DNA of 64,000 nucleotides from APNM01 sp040361335 (GTDB lineage: Bacteria; Pseudomonadota; Gammaproteobacteria; Nevskiales; Salinisphaeraceae): the NCBI RefSeq assembly GCF_040361335.1, contig NZ_APNM01000002.1, forward strand, positions 186,001 to 250,000, read 5' to 3'. The stretch's first letter is position 1; every line of letters begins with the position of its first letter. Below, piece after piece: positions 50,881 to 58,978 of this stretch. A program made the translations under genes and the position numbers. A model generated the notes under the pieces. The model had not been told where the DNA came from, made no database searches, and saw nothing but the letters and a program-made list of their open reading frames with translations.

Positions 50881-51936
50881 GTGAGCGGCGATAGGGACAA
50901 CGGGGCGGTGCCGGTGTTGCGGCGTTTCGAGCGGGTACCGGACGGCTTCCTGGACGCGGACGCGGTCGGAGTCGCCGGCCTGCTGGGCGGGCCGGCCCTG
51001 ATCGAGCTGCCCGGCGAGCGCTCGCGGCCGCTGTGCGTGGCGATCCTGCTGCATGGCAACGAGATCACCGGCCTGGCCGCGGTCCAGCGGCTGCTGCGAC
51101 GCTATCGCGGACGGGCCCTGCCGCGGGCCCTGACATTGTTCGTCGGCAATGTCGCCGCGACGGTCGCCGGCATGCGGCGACTGCCGGAGCAGCCCGACTA
51201 CAACCGCATCTGGCCGCGCGCCTCGGGCGGCGGTCCGGCGGTCGCGCCCTGTGCCGAGACCGATCTGGCGCGGACGGTGTACGCGGCGCTGGCCGCGCGC
51301 CATCCCTTCGCGGTCGTGGACGTGCACAACAACAACGGCCGCAATCCGCACTACGCCTGTGTCAATGTCCTCGACGCGGGCAGCCTGCGCCTCGCGGCCG
51401 GCTTCGGCCGGCGCGTGCTGTATTTTACGGACCCCGAGGGCACCTTCAGCGGCGCCTTCGCCGGCACGGCGCCGGCCGTGACGCTGGAATGCGGGCGACC
51501 GGGGGAGGCGGCCGGCACGGCCCACGCCGAGGCGTACCTGGAGCGGCTGATGCACCGCGCGGATTTGGGGCACACCATGCCCGGTCCGGACGAGATCGAC
51601 CTGCATCGCAGCGCGGTGCGGCTGCACGTGCCGGAGGCGGTGAGCGTCGCCGTCGGTCCCGGCCGGGCCCAGCTCCTGCTGCGGCCCGATCTCGATGCGC
51701 TCAACTGGGTGCCGCAGCCGGCCGGTACGCCGTTGGGACGGATCGCCGTGCCGCTCGGCGGTGCCGCCCTCACGGCGCTGGCCCCGGGCGGGGCGGACGC
51801 GACCGGCGCCTACCTGCGGCGCCGGGGCGATGCGATCGTACTGGCCCGGCCCGCGACGCCCGCCATGTTCACGACCGATATCCGCATGGTCCGTCTCGAC
51901 TGCCTGGGTTACCTGCTGGAACGCGTCGCGCTGTAG
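50881..51936 (+). CDS. M14-family deacylase (succinylglutamate desuccinylase/aspartoacylase-like)
   Basis: A 351-residue zinc enzyme. The zinc ligands are in LLHGNEITGLAAV (H-x-x-E) and VVDVHNNNGRNPHYACV (His), with NVAATVAGMRRLPEQPDYNR between. The C-terminal half carries the beta domain typical of the family. Such proteins remove an acyl group from N-acyl amino acids; the exact substrate is not clear. GTG 50881 sits at the end of a heptamer array. The gene before it encodes a glutamate ligase-like protein, so a linked make/break pair on a glutamyl compound is possible. Confidence 0.8.
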   Translation: MSGDRDNGAVPVLRRFERVPDGFLDADAVGVAGLLGGPALIELPGERSRPLCVAILLHGNEITGLAAVQRLLRRYRGRALPRALTLFVGNVAATVAGMRRLPEQPDYNRIWPRASGGGPAVAPCAETDLARTVYAALAARHPFAVVDVHNNNGRNPHYACVNVLDAGSLRLAAGFGRRVLYFTDPEGTFSGAFAGTAPAVTLECGRPGEAAGTAHAEAYLERLMHRADLGHTMPGPDEIDLHRSAVRLHVPEAVSVAVGPGRAQLLLRPDLDALNWVPQPAGTPLGRIAVPLGGAALTALAPGGADATGAYLRRRGDAIVLARPATPAMFTTDIRMVRLDCLGYLLERVAL

Positions 51937-52034
51937 GTCCCGTCAGTGTCCGCGGTCGCGGTGGCTGGCACACCTTACAAGTCGCCGCATGCGGGTTTAG
52001 ACTAGCGCCCTTTGTCGACCAGGAGTCCCGGTCT

Positions 52035-52448
52035 ATGGGCATGGTTCCCGAATTCCGGCACGTCGCCGGGCTGGTACTGGCGGCCTGTCTGCTCGCCGCC
52101 TGTGCCGAGACGCCCCACCGCGTGCCCGCGCCGCCCGATCTGAGCCCGTTGTCGGAGGCCGAGGCCATGCTGGAGCGGGCCCGCGAGGCCGGTGCCGACC
52201 GGCTCGCCCCCGAGCCGCTGCGCGAGGGCCGGCGTCGTCTGGCCGCGGCGCGCGACATCCTGTTCCGGGCGGCCACCGAGGCGCGCGAGCCGAACGAGGC
52301 CGAGCGCCGCCGGGTGCGCCGCCTCGCCGACGAGGCCTACCTGGACGCCCGCCTTGCACTGGCTCGGACCCAGCGGGTCGCGGTCGACCGCAAGCTCGCC
52401 GAGCTCGAATCGGAGTTGTCCGCCGCGGATTCGGGGGATTCGCCATGA
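52035..52448 (+). CDS. Small DUF4398-like lipoprotein 1
   Basis: ATG 52035 after AGGAG gives 137 residues with lipobox LLAACAE. The mature part is one long amphipathic, coiled-coil-like region: SEAEAMLERAREAGADRLAPEPLREGRRRLAAARD and so on, matching the DUF4398 pattern. Overlaps the following OmpA-like gene by 4 nt (ATGA). A second copy of the same pair follows at 53443-54674. Confidence 0.78.
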   Translation: MGMVPEFRHVAGLVLAACLLAACAETPHRVPAPPDLSPLSEAEAMLERAREAGADRLAPEPLREGRRRLAAARDILFRAATEAREPNEAERRRVRRLADEAYLDARLALARTQRVAVDRKLAELESELSAADSGDSP

Positions 52449-53383
52449 GGACCGGTCATATCGCGTTGTTGACGACACTGGCGTTGGCGACCGCCGGCTG
52501 CAGCCTGTTCCGCGGGTCGCCGGTGCCGCCGCCCCCGCCGCCGCCCGAGGCCGGGCCGGCGGAACTCGGCAGCGGCAATCTCGCCGGCCTGGTCGAGCGC
52601 AGCGAGGACGGCGCCGTCACCGGTTTCGAGCCGCTCGTCGAGGCGCGCGAGGCGGTCGCCGAGGCGCGCGCCGACGAGGCTGTCGGTGAATACGCCGGCG
52701 AGGCACTGGCCCGCGCCGAGACCGCGCTCGAAGCCGCCGAGTCCGAGTGGCGCGGCATCGCCGACGCGCCCGACGGCCATGCCGGGGTGCTGGCGACCGT
52801 GGCCCACCGCAGCCACCAGGCGCGGCGCTGGGCCGGGATTGCGCTCGCCGAGGCCGCACGCGAGGCCGGGCTGGCCGAGATCGAACGGGTGCAGCTCGAC
52901 CTGGCGCGGATCGAGGCCGAGGACGAGCGCTGGCTCGGCAGCGAGTTGGTGCCCGCCATGTACGGGCATATCCGGTTCGCCCCCGGGACCGCCCGCATGA
53001 CGGGCTCGAACGATGTGATCGCGCGATTGGTCGAGTTCCTGCGAGTCCACCCGCGCTACGCCCTGGAGGTCCGGGGTCACACGGACGACATGCCGCCCTC
53101 CGACGGCAACCTGCGTCGTTTCCTGGCATCGCACCCGGAGATCGCCGACAAGACCGAGAGCCGGGCGGAACGGGCCGCGGCCTACAACCGCGACCTGTCG
53201 CTGCGCCGCGCCGAGGCCGTGGTCGAGGCCGTGACGGCGGCCGGTATCGAGCCGGCGCGTCTGGAGGCCAAGGGCTTCGGCTCCAGCCAGCCGGTGGCGG
53301 ACAACGATACCGCGGCCGGCCGGCGCGCCAACCGGCGGGTCGAGGTCCTGGTGGTTCCGGGTCTCGGCTGGGCCGGCGGTTAG
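52445..53383 (+). CDS. OmpA-family lipoprotein 1
   Basis: A 312-residue lipoprotein with lipobox TAGCS, a proline run (PPPPPPP), a helical middle (residues 60-165) and an OmpA C-terminal peptidoglycan-binding domain: FAPGTARMTGS, LEVRGHTDDMPPSDG, NRDLSLRRAEAVVEAV and LEAKGFGSSQPVADNDTAAGRRANRRVEV. It likely links the outer membrane to the cell wall. An insertion of about 25 residues (RRFLASHPEIADKTESRAERA) interrupts the usual NxxLSxxRA spacing. Confidence 0.83.
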   Translation: MRTGHIALLTTLALATAGCSLFRGSPVPPPPPPPEAGPAELGSGNLAGLVERSEDGAVTGFEPLVEAREAVAEARADEAVGEYAGEALARAETALEAAESEWRGIADAPDGHAGVLATVAHRSHQARRWAGIALAEAAREAGLAEIERVQLDLARIEAEDERWLGSELVPAMYGHIRFAPGTARMTGSNDVIARLVEFLRVHPRYALEVRGHTDDMPPSDGNLRRFLASHPEIADKTESRAERAAAYNRDLSLRRAEAVVEAVTAAGIEPARLEAKGFGSSQPVADNDTAAGRRANRRVEVLVVPGLGWAGG

Positions 53384-53442
53384 CCGCGCCGGATCGTGGT
53401 CCGGCGGGTTAAACTCGTGACCATGGCGCCAAGGGAAACGGC

Positions 53443-53823
53443 ATGACGGCAGGACTCACACGTGTCGCGAGCGGCTTGTTGCTGGCCGTGGCGGTCGCGT
53501 TGGCCGGTTGTGCCGGCACCCCGCCGCCCGACGACGCCATGGCGCGGGCCGATTTCTCGTTGCGCCGGGCCGAGCGCGCCGGTGCCGGCGAGCATGCCCC
53601 CCTGGAACTGCGCGAGGCCCGCAAGACCCTGGAGCGGGCCAAGTCCCTCGTCCGCGAGGGCGACAATCTCGCCGCGCGTCGTGCCGCCGAGCGCGCCCAG
53701 GTGGCCGCGGAGCTGGCCGAGGCCCTGAGTCTGGCCGCCCGCGCGGAAGCCGAGGCCGGCGAGGCCGAGGACAACCTGGCGCGCATGCGCGACGAACTGC
53801 AGCGCCGGAAGGACGACTACTGA
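53443..53823 (+). CDS. Small DUF4398-like lipoprotein 2
   Basis: A 126-residue lipoprotein with lipobox LAGCAG and a helical mature part similar in pattern to lipoprotein 1 (AMARADFSLRRAERAGAGEHAPLELREARKTL). 59 nt after the preceding OmpA-like gene. Its stop TGA overlaps the ATG of the next gene. Confidence 0.78.
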   Translation: MTAGLTRVASGLLLAVAVALAGCAGTPPPDDAMARADFSLRRAERAGAGEHAPLELREARKTLERAKSLVREGDNLAARRAAERAQVAAELAEALSLAARAEAEAGEAEDNLARMRDELQRRKDDY

Positions 53824-54674
53824 TGGCCGCCGTGCTCCGGTTGTCGGCGCTCGCGCTCGCCGCCCTGGCGGCGGCCGGCTGCGCCAGCGCGCCGACTCCC
53901 CGCTACGAGGAAGCCAAGATCGCCGTGATCGAACTCGGCGGCGACCGCGAGGTCGAGGACAAGGCGCCGGTGGCCCTGGCCGAGGCTCAGGAGGCCCTGG
54001 AGGCCGCCAAGGCCGCGGAGGAGCCCGAGGAGATCGAGCACCGCGCCGGCTTGGCCCTCGAGCGGGTGAAGATCGCCCGGGCCGAGGCCCGCCGCCGCGT
54101 CGCCGAGGCCCGCGCGAAGGAGGCCGGCGAGGCCATGGCGCGCCTACAGCTCGAGTTGCGCGAGCAGGAGGTGCGAACCGCCCTGCGCAAGGCCCGCGAG
54201 GCCGAGGAACGGGCCGAGCGCCTGCGCGAGGAGGCCGAGGCCGAACGCCGCCGGGCGCACTCGGCCCAGACCGAGTTGGACCAGCTCCAGCAGCAGCTCG
54301 CCGAACTCAAGCCGCGCCTGACCGAGCGCGGTCTGGTCCTGACGCTGGGCGAGGTCCTGTTCGATTTCGACAGCGCGCGGCTCAAGGCCTACACCCTGCG
54401 GATCATGGACCGGCTGGCGGCGTTCCTGAACCAGCATCAGCGCTACGTGCTCACGGTGGAGGGCCATACCGACAGTACCGGCAGCGCCGATTACAACATG
54501 CGACTGTCGCGGGAGCGCGCCCAGTCCGTGGCCGACGCCCTGATCAATCGCGAGATCGACCCCGACCGCATCGCCACCCGCGGCTACGGCGAAAGCCGGC
54601 CCATCGCCTCCAACGAGACCAGCTCGGGGCGGCGCCAGAACCGGCGGGTCGAGGTGGTGATCAACGAGTCTTAG
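53823..54674 (+). CDS. OmpA-family lipoprotein 2 with N-terminal helical domain
   Basis: A 283-residue lipoprotein with lipobox AAGCAS, a long Ala/Glu/Arg-rich coiled coil (residues ~35-160) and an intact OmpA domain: LGEVLFDFDSARLKAYTL, LTVEGHTDSTGSADYN, LSRERAQSVADALI and TRGYGESRPIASNETSSGRRQNRRVEVVI. The coiled coil resembles the DUF4398 lipoprotein next to it, as if the two-gene module were partly fused here. Composite repeat B begins 16 nt after the stop. Confidence 0.85.
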   Translation: MAAVLRLSALALAALAAAGCASAPTPRYEEAKIAVIELGGDREVEDKAPVALAEAQEALEAAKAAEEPEEIEHRAGLALERVKIARAEARRRVAEARAKEAGEAMARLQLELREQEVRTALRKAREAEERAERLREEAEAERRRAHSAQTELDQLQQQLAELKPRLTERGLVLTLGEVLFDFDSARLKAYTLRIMDRLAAFLNQHQRYVLTVEGHTDSTGSADYNMRLSRERAQSVADALINREIDPDRIATRGYGESRPIASNETSSGRRQNRRVEVVINES

Positions 54675-54690
54675 GAGGGGGGCTGCAAAA

Positions 54691-55532
54691 TCAACCGGCA
54701 TGAGTGAGCCGTCTGGCCAGTAGCCAAGCTCCCGCCGTCCGGGGCCGGGCTTTGATTGGCGGAACATGAAACCACAGAGGCGCACGGAGGTGCACAGAGG
54801 TTTTTGATGGGCGCTTGTCGAGGCGCTTCCCGGAAGAAAGAATCCACAGATTACGCCGATGGACGCAGATTAAAGAACAGCCCTAACCAATCTGCGTTAA
54901 TCGGCGTTCATCCGCGGATAAACAAATGCCCTGGTTCGGCACGGCACCGCCCGCGCAGCGCCCCGGCGACCGAAACGCGGAGCCAGAACCGGACCTTGGC
55001 GGGTGGTTGCCGGAAGAAACGATCCACAGATTACGCTGATGTACGCAGATTAAAGAACAGCCCCAATTAATCTGCGTTAATCGGTGTCAATCTGTGGATA
55101 AAACAAGCGCCTTGACTGGGCACGGCGCCGACCGCGCAGCGCCTAGGCGACCGAACTGTCGGGGTGGCAACGAACCTTGGCGGGCGGTTCCCGTAAAAAA
55201 ATCCGCAGATTACGCTGATGTACGCAGATTAAAGAACAGCCCAACCAATCTGCGTTAATCGGCGTTCATCCGCGGATAAACAAATGCCCTGGTTCGGCAC
55301 GGCACCGGCCGCGTAGCGCCCCGGCGCTCGAACTGCCGGGTTGGCAGCGAACCTTGACGGGTTATCCGCCTCTTCCGCTTGAAAACCGTGATCGTGTCCG
55401 GGACAACAGTCAGTTCCCTCTGTGTGCCTCCGTGCGCCTCTGTGGTTAATTTTCTGGCTGGCCGTTTGCCGAGGCGCTTTCCGCCGTTGTGCTCTTCGGC
55501 AGGGGGATGCCGGGAACGCGTCGCTTATCCCG
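54691..55532. repeat. Composite dispersed repeat, copy B (three inner units)
   Basis: This 842-bp block is homologous to 27973-28749 from end to end. Outer CACAGAG arms lie at 54769-54800 and 55415-55448. Inside are three tandem units about 180-181 bp apart, each with an ATCCACAGATT hairpin (starting near 54841, 55022 and 55200); copy A has two. The private ~100-bp segment of copy A is absent. It lies between converging genes (OmpA lipoprotein 2 and lexA). No gene is seen in 54675-55600. Confidence 0.9.
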
Positions 55533-55600
55533 GCCTACGGTCTGGCAGCCGGCCGAAGGCATTATTCGGGAAACGGGAAACACGTGCTCCGGCACGCGCA

Positions 55601-56221
55601 CTACACCCGCCTCAGCACTCCCACGGCCACGCCTTCGATCACCGCGTCCTGCCGCCGCAGGTCGATCTCGATGGGCTCGTAGTCGGGATTGGCGGGCAGC
55701 AGGGTGAGGCGGTGGCCGTCGCGCTTGAGGCGCTTGACGGTGACCTCGTCCTCCACGCGCACCACGGCGATGCGGCCGTCGGCGGCCTCGGCGGTGGCGT
55801 GCACCGCCAGCAGGTCGCCGTCCAGAATACCGGCCTCGATCATGCTGGCGCCGCGCACTCGCAGCAGGTAATCCGGCGCCGGCGAGAACAGGCCCGGCGG
55901 CACCCGCTGCCGCGATTCCACGTTCTCCACCGCCAGCACCGGGGCGCCGGCCGCCACCCGGCCGACCACCGGCAATTCGGGGCCGTCTTCCTCGGGATCT
56001 CCGGCGGATGCCTCCTCGGGCAGCCGGATACCACGGCTCGCGCCGGATACGAGCTCGATCGCGCCGCGCCGCGCCAGGGCCTTCAGATGCGCCTGGGCCG
56101 CGTTGGGCGAGGCGAAGCCGAGGCCCGCCGCGATCTCGGCGCGCGTCGGCGGGATGCCGTTGGCGGCCGCGTGCCGGCGGATGAAGTCGAGCACCCGTGC
56201 CTGTTTCGGGGTCAGTTCCAT
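55601..56221 (-). CDS. lexA: LexA repressor
   Basis: ATG 56221 gives 206 residues: winged-helix domain MELTPKQARVLDFIRRHAAA and TRAEIAAGLGFASPNAAQAHLKAL, then the S24 peptidase domain with the Ala-Gly cleavage site in GRVAAGAPVLAVEN, the catalytic Ser in RGASMIEAGILDGD and the catalytic Lys in DEVTVKRLK. It represses the SOS regulon and cleaves itself with RecA. A CTG-N10-CAG box lies 1 nt upstream of its start. Some recognition-helix residues differ from E. coli (NAAQAH for NAAEEH). Confidence 0.94.
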   Translation of the reverse strand: MELTPKQARVLDFIRRHAAANGIPPTRAEIAAGLGFASPNAAQAHLKALARRGAIELVSGASRGIRLPEEASAGDPEEDGPELPVVGRVAAGAPVLAVENVESRQRVPPGLFSPAPDYLLRVRGASMIEAGILDGDLLAVHATAEAADGRIAVVRVEDEVTVKRLKRDGHRLTLLPANPDYEPIEIDLRRQDAVIEGVAVGVLRRV

Positions 56222-56222
56222 G

Positions 56223-56238
56223 CTGTACGTAAATCCAG
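56223..56238 (-). promoter_or_regulatory. Probable LexA (SOS) box
   Basis: CTG-TACGTAAATC-CAG fits the CTG-N10-CAG consensus. It ends 1 nt before the lexA start codon, where it would cover the ribosome-binding region, so lexA is probably self-regulated. Confidence 0.7.
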
Positions 56239-56271
56239 TGGTCCGGTGGATGCTAGTCGCGACGGTCCCGC

Positions 56272-56300
56272 TTGACAAGCGGCGGGCGCGCTCCTATGAT
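56272..56300 (+). promoter_or_regulatory. Near-consensus sigma-70 promoter of the phasin gene
   Basis: TTGACA (56272-56277), 17-nt spacer, TATGAT (56295-56300). The start site would be near 56307, giving a leader of about 68 nt. It points away from lexA. Confidence 0.85.
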
Positions 56301-56311
56301 GCGCCGCAACA

Positions 56312-56330
56312 AATGCTGCAACGCAGCATT
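56312..56330 (+). promoter_or_regulatory. TGC-rich palindrome in the phasin leader
   Basis: AATGCTGC-AAC-GCAGCATT is a perfect 8-bp dyad just after the predicted start of transcription. Its centre fits CTGC-N3-GCAG, the type of site I recall for PhaR regulators of phasin genes, so repression by a PhaR-like protein is a reasonable inference. As RNA it could also form a leader hairpin. Confidence 0.55.
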
Positions 56331-56374
56331 GGTTAGGGAGCACGCATTCGAGCTTCAAAACGGGAGTAGAGGCA

Positions 56375-56899
56375 ATGGCGATCCAGAATATCTTCAACAC
56401 GGTGAAGGGCCGCGTCGAGACCGCGCGCAAGCAGTCGCGCGAGGCGTTCAAGGCCTACATGGACACGCAGAAGAAGGCGCTCGACGTGGTGTCGGCCAAC
56501 GCGCAGTCGCTGGCCAAGACCGAGATCGGCGCGGCCAAGGACGTCTACGCGGCGGCCAAGGCCAGCTTCGAGAAGGCGCGCCAGGACGGCGTCCGCCAGG
56601 TGGCGAGCAAGCCGCAGGACTATGTCCCGGCCAGCCGCGACACGGTCGTGTCCGCCTACAAGGAGACCCTCGACCTGCTGGTGAAGACCGGCAACGAGCT
56701 TTCCACCGTGGTCAACAAGGGCTACAAGAGCGTGCGCGACAAGCTCACCGGCAAGAAGCCGGCGGCCCGCAAGACCGCGGCCAAGCGCAAGTCCACGACG
56801 ACGACGCGCAAGACCACCGCCCGCAAGAGCACCGCGCGCAAGTCCGCCGCGACCCGCAAGTCGGGCAACGGCACCGCCGCGACCACCGCTTCCTCGTAA
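56375..56899 (+). CDS. Phasin family protein
   Basis: A 174-residue protein. Residues 1-125 are amphipathic helices with FNTVKGRVETARKQSREAFKAYMDTQKKALDVVSANAQSLAKTE and the phasin-like TLDLLVKTGNELSTVVNKGYKSVRDKLTG. The last ~50 residues are a Lys/Ala/Thr/Arg tail (KKPAARKTAAKRKSTTTTRK), as in phasins that bind DNA and PHA granules. It is driven by a near-consensus promoter, so is likely abundant. No PHA synthase gene is in the window. Confidence 0.85.
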   Translation: MAIQNIFNTVKGRVETARKQSREAFKAYMDTQKKALDVVSANAQSLAKTEIGAAKDVYAAAKASFEKARQDGVRQVASKPQDYVPASRDTVVSAYKETLDLLVKTGNELSTVVNKGYKSVRDKLTGKKPAARKTAAKRKSTTTTRKTTARKSTARKSAATRKSGNGTAATTASS

Positions 56900-56919
56900 G
56901 CGGCCGCTCAGCGGCACCG

Positions 56920-56953
56920 GCCCGGCGTCCCCCAGGGGGCGCCGGGCTTTTTT
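56920..56953 (+). terminator. Rho-independent terminator after the phasin gene
   Basis: GCCCGGCG-t-CCCCC and GGGGG-CGCCGGGC form a 13-bp stem with one bulged T and a 1-nt centre, followed by TTTTTT. It lies 20 nt after the stop. Confidence 0.92.
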
Positions 56954-56972
56954 GTGCGCGTCGTCCGGAGGG

Positions 56973-57314
56973 TCACGCCTTCTTGCCGCCGCCCCGGCCG
57001 CGTCGTTGTCCGCCGCCGGTGCCGCGGCGGGACCGGGTCTTGCCGCCGCCGGGCTCGTCTCCGTCATCCGCCGGTTCGTCGTCGTCCTCGACGTTCATCC
57101 GGGACGCGGCCATCGACAGGAGCCGCTGCAGGGTCTTGTTGCCCCACTCGGTGGTGTCGCGGATGAGGTCGGCGGGGTCGAAGCCCTCCGCGCCCCGGGA
57201 CACGCGGCCCCGGATGTAGTCGATCATGTCTTCCTGGAGGCCGGCCACGTCGGGCAGGCCCAGGAAATGGCGCAGCTCGGCCGGCGTGACGTCGATCTCG
57301 ATGTTGATCTTCAT
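56973..57314 (-). CDS. Small DUF6489-like protein
   Basis: A 113-residue protein: MKINIEIDVTPAELRHFLGLPDVAGLQEDMIDYI resembles DUF6489 proteins, which I know to occur near phasins. The C-terminal part is Gly/Arg/Lys-rich (GGGKTRSRRGTGGGQRRGRG) and probably disordered or nucleic-acid binding. Convergent with the phasin gene and sharing its terminator region; 30 nt downstream of the reductase gene, so likely in that operon. Confidence 0.65.
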   Translation of the reverse strand: MKINIEIDVTPAELRHFLGLPDVAGLQEDMIDYIRGRVSRGAEGFDPADLIRDTTEWGNKTLQRLLSMAASRMNVEDDDEPADDGDEPGGGKTRSRRGTGGGQRRGRGGGKKA

Positions 57315-57344
57315 GCGGACCTCCCGACAGGAGCGGACGTCGCC

Positions 57345-58343
57345 TTACCAGGGGTTGTCCGGCGTGAACAGGATCTTGCCGTCGCGGCCGCCGGCCGCCG
57401 CCGCGCGTACCGCGTCGCGGAAGCGCTCCAGCGGGTAGGTGCCCGCGACCTCCGCCCGGATCTGGTCCTTGCGGATGTGTTCCAGCAGCTTGGCGTAGCG
57501 GGCCTGGGCCTGCTCCGCCGGGGTCTGCTCGGCCCAGCGGCTCAGCCAGAATCCGACCAGCCGGATATCGCGGAACACCAGGTCCTGCGGCGGGATCCGG
57601 CAGGGGGCGTCGGCCAGGGCGCCGTAGTTGACCACGGTGCCGCCGTCGGACAGACAACCGGCGATCACCGCGGTGGCTTCGCCGCCGACGGCGTCCACGC
57701 CCAGCGGGACCCGGCCGCCCCCGGTCAGGGACGCCGCCTCGGCCGGCACGTCCTGGCCCTGATCGACGATGACCTCGGTGGCGCCGATCGCCTTGAGGCC
57801 GTGGGTGACGCCGCCGTTGCGCCGCACCAGCGCCAGGGTCTTGAGACCGCGCCGGTGTGCCAGGGAGACGAGGTAATGACCCACCGCGGAATTGGCGGCG
57901 TTGACCACGACCCAGTCGCCCTCGCGCAATTCGACCATGTCCGAGAGCAGGACCTCGGCGGTCATGGGATTGATGTAGAGCATCGAAAGCTGCAGCGGGT
58001 CGACGTCGGCGGGCAGCGGGAACGCGCCGCGGGCGTCGAAGGTCATGGCGCTGCGCCAGGTGCCGCTGCCGGGTGGCAGCATCACCAGGTCGCCGACCTG
58101 CACCTCGGTGACGCCCTCGCCGACCTCGGTCACCCGGCCCACGCCCTCGTTGCCCGGCACCGCCGGCAGGTCGTCGGGCAGACGGCCGTACATGCCGCGC
58201 ACGGTGAGCAGATCGGAGGGATTGATGGGCGCCGCCTCGACGCGGACCCGGATCTGGCCGGCGCCGGGCGCGGGGGCGTCGTCGTCCGCCAGTTGCAGTT
58301 CGTCGAGCGGATCGCCGAAGCGGTGGAATTCGATGCGTTTCAA
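57345..58343 (-). CDS. MDR-family NADPH-dependent oxidoreductase (MECR/quinone-reductase-like)
   Basis: A 332-residue medium-chain reductase. N-terminal GroES-like part with VRVEAAPINPSDLLTVRGMYG and PAVPGNEGVGRVTEVG; Rossmann part with GDWVVVNAANSAVGHYLVSLA and LALVRRNGG; C-terminal DLVFRDIRLVGFWLSRW is typical of the trans-2-enoyl-CoA reductase (MECR/ETR) branch. Zinc ligands are absent. It may reduce enoyl-CoA in fatty-acid or PHA metabolism, but a quinone reductase role cannot be excluded. Confidence 0.78.
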   Translation of the reverse strand: MKRIEFHRFGDPLDELQLADDDAPAPGAGQIRVRVEAAPINPSDLLTVRGMYGRLPDDLPAVPGNEGVGRVTEVGEGVTEVQVGDLVMLPPGSGTWRSAMTFDARGAFPLPADVDPLQLSMLYINPMTAEVLLSDMVELREGDWVVVNAANSAVGHYLVSLAHRRGLKTLALVRRNGGVTHGLKAIGATEVIVDQGQDVPAEAASLTGGGRVPLGVDAVGGEATAVIAGCLSDGGTVVNYGALADAPCRIPPQDLVFRDIRLVGFWLSRWAEQTPAEQAQARYAKLLEHIRKDQIRAEVAGTYPLERFRDAVRAAAAGGRDGKILFTPDNPW

Positions 58344-58444
58344 GGCTGCCTCCTCGTGTCTTCGGGGTGGCGGCTGTCGCCGCCATGGTCAGGTCCCAAT
58401 GCTATCAGTAGCCGTCGGCGTGCGTCGGCTCGCCGGGGGCGGGG

Positions 58445-58978
58445 TCAGCGCCGGACCGGCCGCTTGGCGAGCTTGCGCTGCAGGGTGCGCCGGTGCATGC
58501 CCAGCGCCCGGGCGGCGGCCGAGACATTGCCGTCGTGGGCGCGCAGGACCTGCTGGATATGCTCCCATTCCAGTCGTTTGAGACTGGGTGTCTCGACGGA
58601 CGGCGCGGGGGCGTCGCCACGCAGGGCGGCGAGCACCTGGACGGCGTTGGCGGGCTTGGCCAGATAGTCGTCCGCGCCGCGCTTGATCGCCTCGACGGCG
58701 GTGGCCACGCTGGCGTATCCGGTGAGCACCAGCAGCCTGGCATCCGGCAGCCGCGAGCGCAGCGGCTCGATCAGGGCCAGGCCGGATTCCTCCCCCAGGC
58801 GCAGATCGATCACGGCGGCATCGGGGGGCGCCGCGGCGGCCGACGCGAGCGCGGCGGGGCCGTCGATCGCGTGCGCCACCCGGTGGCCGCGTGCCGTCAA
58901 CGCCCGCGACAGCACGCGCGCGAACACCGGATCGTCCTCCACCAGCAGGATGCGGAGGGTGTCGCCGGGGCCGCTCAC
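58445..58978 (-). CDS. regA: Redox response regulator RegA/PrrA/ActR-like
   Basis: GTG 58978, overlapping the kinase stop, gives 177 residues. Receiver domain: acidic pair LLVEDDPVF, phosphoacceptor D58 in AAVIDLRLGEESG, LTGYAS, and YLAKPANAVQV. The C-terminal Fis-type helix-turn-helix EWEHIQQVLRAHDGNVSAAARALGMHRRTLQRKLAKRPVRR is almost the RegA/PrrA family consensus. It regulates energy and redox genes; target genes here are unknown. Confidence 0.92.
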   Translation of the reverse strand: MSGPGDTLRILLVEDDPVFARVLSRALTARGHRVAHAIDGPAALASAAAAPPDAAVIDLRLGEESGLALIEPLRSRLPDARLLVLTGYASVATAVEAIKRGADDYLAKPANAVQVLAALRGDAPAPSVETPSLKRLEWEHIQQVLRAHDGNVSAAARALGMHRRTLQRKLAKRPVRR

